This document shows positions 63,973-64,000 of a DNA stretch of 64,000 nucleotides, one piece after another. The stretch is taken from assembly GCF_029193815.1 (NCBI RefSeq), contig NZ_JARFVC010000009.1, forward strand, positions 62,001-126,000, in the 5' to 3' direction. Under the pieces are notes generated by a model. It was not told the DNA's origin. It saw only the letters and a program-made list of their open reading frames with translations, and ran no database searches. The stretch comes from Cytobacillus sp. S13-E01 (GTDB lineage Bacteria; Bacillota; Bacilli; Bacillales; Bacillaceae_L). The position numbers and the translations under genes are program-made. Every line of letters begins with the position of its first letter. Positions within the stretch are counted from its first letter, which is position 1.

Positions 63973-64000
63973 TTGACAAGAAACCAGTTCATACGTATGA
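63973..64000 (+). promoter_or_regulatory. promoter at the window edge, probably of hisS
   Basis: Perfect -35 TTGACA (63973-63978), 17-base spacer, then TATGA at 63996-64000, cut by the window end. In B. subtilis hisS with a T-box leader follows here; not visible in this window. Confidence 0.55.

Overview
The window is a chromosomal segment of a low-GC, endospore-forming Bacillaceae. The gene order is the conserved Bacillus block comC-locus / spoIIB / maf / radC / mreBCD / minCD / spoIVFA-spoIVFB / rplU-prp-rpmA / spo0B-obg-pheB-pheA / niaR-nifS-nad / safA-coxA / bofC-ruvAB-queA-tgt-yajC / spoVB-comN-secDF / recJ-apt-relA-dtd / amidase. The type IV pilus cluster and an RNase E/G gene suggest an environmental or alkaliphilic Bacillaceae lineage rather than B. 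subtilis itself; the genus is inference only.

Left part (1-14113): a complete Gram-positive type IV pilus locus. Three minor-pilin-type genes point left. To the right are a poorly known acidic membrane protein, a PRC-barrel protein, a VanW-family protein, PilB, PilT, PilC, the major pilin, prepilin peptidase, PilM, PilN and PilO. Cell-shape, division and sporulation genes follow (14335-26667), but radC among them is interrupted by two different group II introns only 55 nt apart. Intron 1 carries a reverse transcriptase whose HNH tail is broken. Intron 2 is ORF-degenerate.

Middle part (26727-41103): RNase E/G, the L21/Prp/L27 operon with an L21 leader, the Spo0B-Obg-PheB-PheA group and the NAD locus. 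In the NAD locus nadB and nadA are collapsed into one in-frame chimera with nadC missing, so local de novo NAD synthesis looks lost while niaR, nifS and nadE remain. The spore coat and cortex genes safA, coxA and bofC follow.

Right part (41277-64000): ruvAB, queuosine genes, YajC/SecDF secretion, SpoVB, recJ, apt, relA, dtd and a five-SH3 amidase, ending at a probable promoter cut by the window edge. A remnant of a cation-diffusion-facilitator gene lies after secDF.

The most striking structure not explained by genes is a dispersed family of about 165-225 bp intergenic repeats. There are eight forward full or near-full copies, one inverted copy and several fragments. They fold into a putative three-way junction whose apical stem differs in sequence between copies yet stays self-complementary. 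Copies sit directly behind terminators or against neighbouring Shine-Dalgarno or stop sites. A second, smaller hairpin family occurs twice in opposite orientations, and the 980-bp apt-relA spacer is partly bounded by inverted repeats.
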